20,000 bases of DNA, from assembly GCA_018398765.1 (NCBI GenBank), contig JAHBMJ010000740.1, positions 1 to 20,000 of the forward strand, given 5' to 3'. The first letter of the stretch is position 1. Each line of letters begins with the position of its first letter. Positions 18,821 through 20,000 of this stretch are shown here, one piece after another. This DNA comes from Chromera velia. Its lineage: Eukaryota > Sar > Chromeraceae. The notes beneath the pieces are model-generated. The model did not search any database. It was given only the letters and a program-made list of their open reading frames with translations, and was not told the DNA's origin. Both the position numbers and the translations under genes were made by a program.

Positions 18821-19522
18821 GGTCAATCTTAAATATTCGCTGTTCACAAACGTTGAAGAAATGAATTGGTTGAGAGGTTGCTCTCACGACGGGGAAAGAC
18901 AGGTGGGTTCAACAACCGTCTCCCGAAAATCAGCGCGTGGTCTTTCAAAACAGTGTCCAGGTTGTTTTAGATCACAGTTCAAAGCTGCTTTGGTGCGCCT
19001 GTCATGAACAAGGCTTTCAGCGCATTGAACTTTCAGCTCATTGAGGAGGCTCACTCCTGCTCACTCCCACAGTTCTCCGCTCATTCTGGGACTAATTATC
19101 GTGGAGGAGGGCGCGCGCGCGGTCTGACAAACCCGGCGCCACCATGCGCCACCCTTAATTCCGGCCGCGCACTTCCGCGGCTTTAATTAATTATTAATAA
19201 TTGAAGAAACTTCGCTTTCATGGATGCTTCGCATGCAGCTGCATGCAGCAAACGACTGGTGGCACGTTATCGTACGTTTTAGATCGGTCGGCCACACGCG
19301 CCCGGTAGAATTTAGTGGGGAGCGAGCCTGGTGAGCTCAACCCGACTCAATGATGGGAATCAAGCACAGAAGTCTGCAGTGAACCTTGATCCGCATTCAC
19401 GAATTGGCTTCAGTGAACTCATCCAATATTTCGTGCCACTTTCCTGCCGGTTGAGTGTTCGACACGGGTCAAATGCCTGAAAGGGGAGACGGGCGTACGG
19501 GATCAGTTACAGATCTTACACG
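18821..19522. promoter_or_regulatory. Divergent promoter region of the oxygenase and SET genes
   Basis: 702 bp between start codons facing away from each other. Contents seen: CGCGCGCGC at 19110-19119, an AATTAATTATTAATAATT stretch at 19184-19201 and the TGCATGC palindrome at 19231-19246. Nothing recognisable in 19260-19520 apart from an in-frame TGA upstream of the SET start. Confidence 0.45.
19231..19246. promoter_or_regulatory. Perfect 16-bp TGCATGC palindrome
   Basis: GCATGCAGCTGCATGC is its own reverse complement and carries two GCATGC cores around AGCT. It lies 277 bp before the SET gene start and 411 bp before the oxygenase start. Candidate AP2-type binding site by analogy with apicomplexans. 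Confidence 0.4.
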
Positions 19523-20000
19523 ATGCCGTCCAGAAGTGGAGACTGGAAACACTACTGGAGCTTGTTTGAGCGACTGGGGGGCTTAGAGAAGTGGCTTGAA
19601 GTCGGCGTACGTCCTGATAAGACTGATGGCGCGTTCTCAGACGCAGACGCTGACCTCCACTCTTTGGAGACGGATGATGTTCGCCTTCTGAAGCAACGCT
19701 GCGAAGAAGTTCGATTGCTGTGCTGGAAAGCTCGGCCCTCCATCCCAGAAGATGATCGCTTGATGATGGGAGCCTCTTGGCTTCCACATGCAGGACTTGG
19801 CCTCTTCACCAAACGGGACATACCGCCGCACGTAACAGTTGCTTTGTACGGTGGCGACATTCACTCGTTCAAGTCAAGCCGTCTCCTCAAATGCCGAGAC
19901 TATCTGATGCGTCTCGGCCCCTCGAGTCAGTGCGATAGTTCTGATGAGATTGCAACAGGGTGCATCTATGTGGACCCTCAGAACACGCTTGACGTGAAGG
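19523..20000 (+). CDS. SET-domain protein, N-terminal part, cut by window edge
   Basis: A frame open from ATG 19523 to the right edge, 159 residues; an in-frame TGA lies 72 bp upstream. Residues 1-80 are a charged helical region (LHSLETDDVRLLKQRCEEVR). From about residue 82 the SET-domain start is recognisable: ASWLPHAGLGLFTKRDIP, then VTVALYGGDIHS, CRDYLMRLG and YVDPQNTLDVK, matching the order GxGLF, Y-x-G, then the substrate-channel strand seen before the NH(S/C)xxPN motif. That motif and the catalytic Tyr would lie beyond the window. SET proteins transfer methyl groups from S-adenosylmethionine to lysines, on histones or other proteins. No pre-SET cysteine cluster is seen. The specificity class cannot be told from this part. 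Confidence 0.75.
   Translation, partial: MPSRSGDWKHYWSLFERLGGLEKWLEVGVRPDKTDGAFSDADADLHSLETDDVRLLKQRCEEVRLLCWKARPSIPEDDRLMMGASWLPHAGLGLFTKRDIPPHVTVALYGGDIHSFKSSRLLKCRDYLMRLGPSSQCDSSDEIATGCIYVDPQNTLDVK

Overview
This is nuclear DNA from a unicellular eukaryote. Two of the genes are cut into many small exons by GT-AG introns, and most acceptors end in TGCAG. Long CT, TG, CA, GAAA and GGAT simple repeats fill introns and intergenic DNA, non-autonomous inverted-repeat elements are present, and there is no operon-like packing. An alpha/beta hydrolase of the apicomplexan monoacylglycerol-lipase style, secreted coiled-coil proteins and TGCATGC-rich promoters point to an alveolate. I would guess a chromerid such as Chromera; this is inference, not shown by a marker gene.

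Layout. (1) 1-457, minus: an open, protein-like reading frame of unknown function that runs off the left edge. (2) 1995-6647, plus: a complete 12-exon gene whose exon phases all join. It encodes a 312-residue monoacylglycerol-lipase-like hydrolase with Ser139/Asp258/His289 and an MGC lipid-anchor start. (3) 6648-8894: AT-rich DNA between convergent genes. It holds a GAAA satellite split by a 493-bp TA-flanked inverted-repeat element. (4) 8895-9827, minus: an intronless secreted coiled-coil protein of 310 residues. (5) 10674-13535, plus: a divergent 13-exon secreted coiled-coil protein of about 613 residues, including three internal exons of 17, 21 and 30 nt. (6) 13536-16300: repeat-rich DNA with a GGAT minisatellite, a tRNA-like (SINE-type) pol III box pair and a 247-bp inverted-repeat element with a perfect 8-bp target duplication. 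(7) 16301-18820, minus: a two-exon gene for a 512-residue protein that joins an atypical ubiquitin-conjugating (UBC) fold to an OGFOD2-like 2-oxoglutarate/Fe(II) oxygenase. (8) 19523-20000, plus: the start of a SET-domain protein, divergent from (7) and cut by the right edge.

The genes do not form one pathway. The two secreted coiled-coil genes share an 846-bp divergent promoter region and could supply the same secretory organelle; extrusome or trichocyst-like matrix proteins are my leading guess. The UBC-oxygenase and SET genes share a 702-bp divergent promoter region and could both act in protein modification. The best candidates for something undescribed are the UBC-OGFOD2 fusion, the coiled-coil pair, and introns whose 5' ends have expanded into tandem copies of the splice-donor motif.
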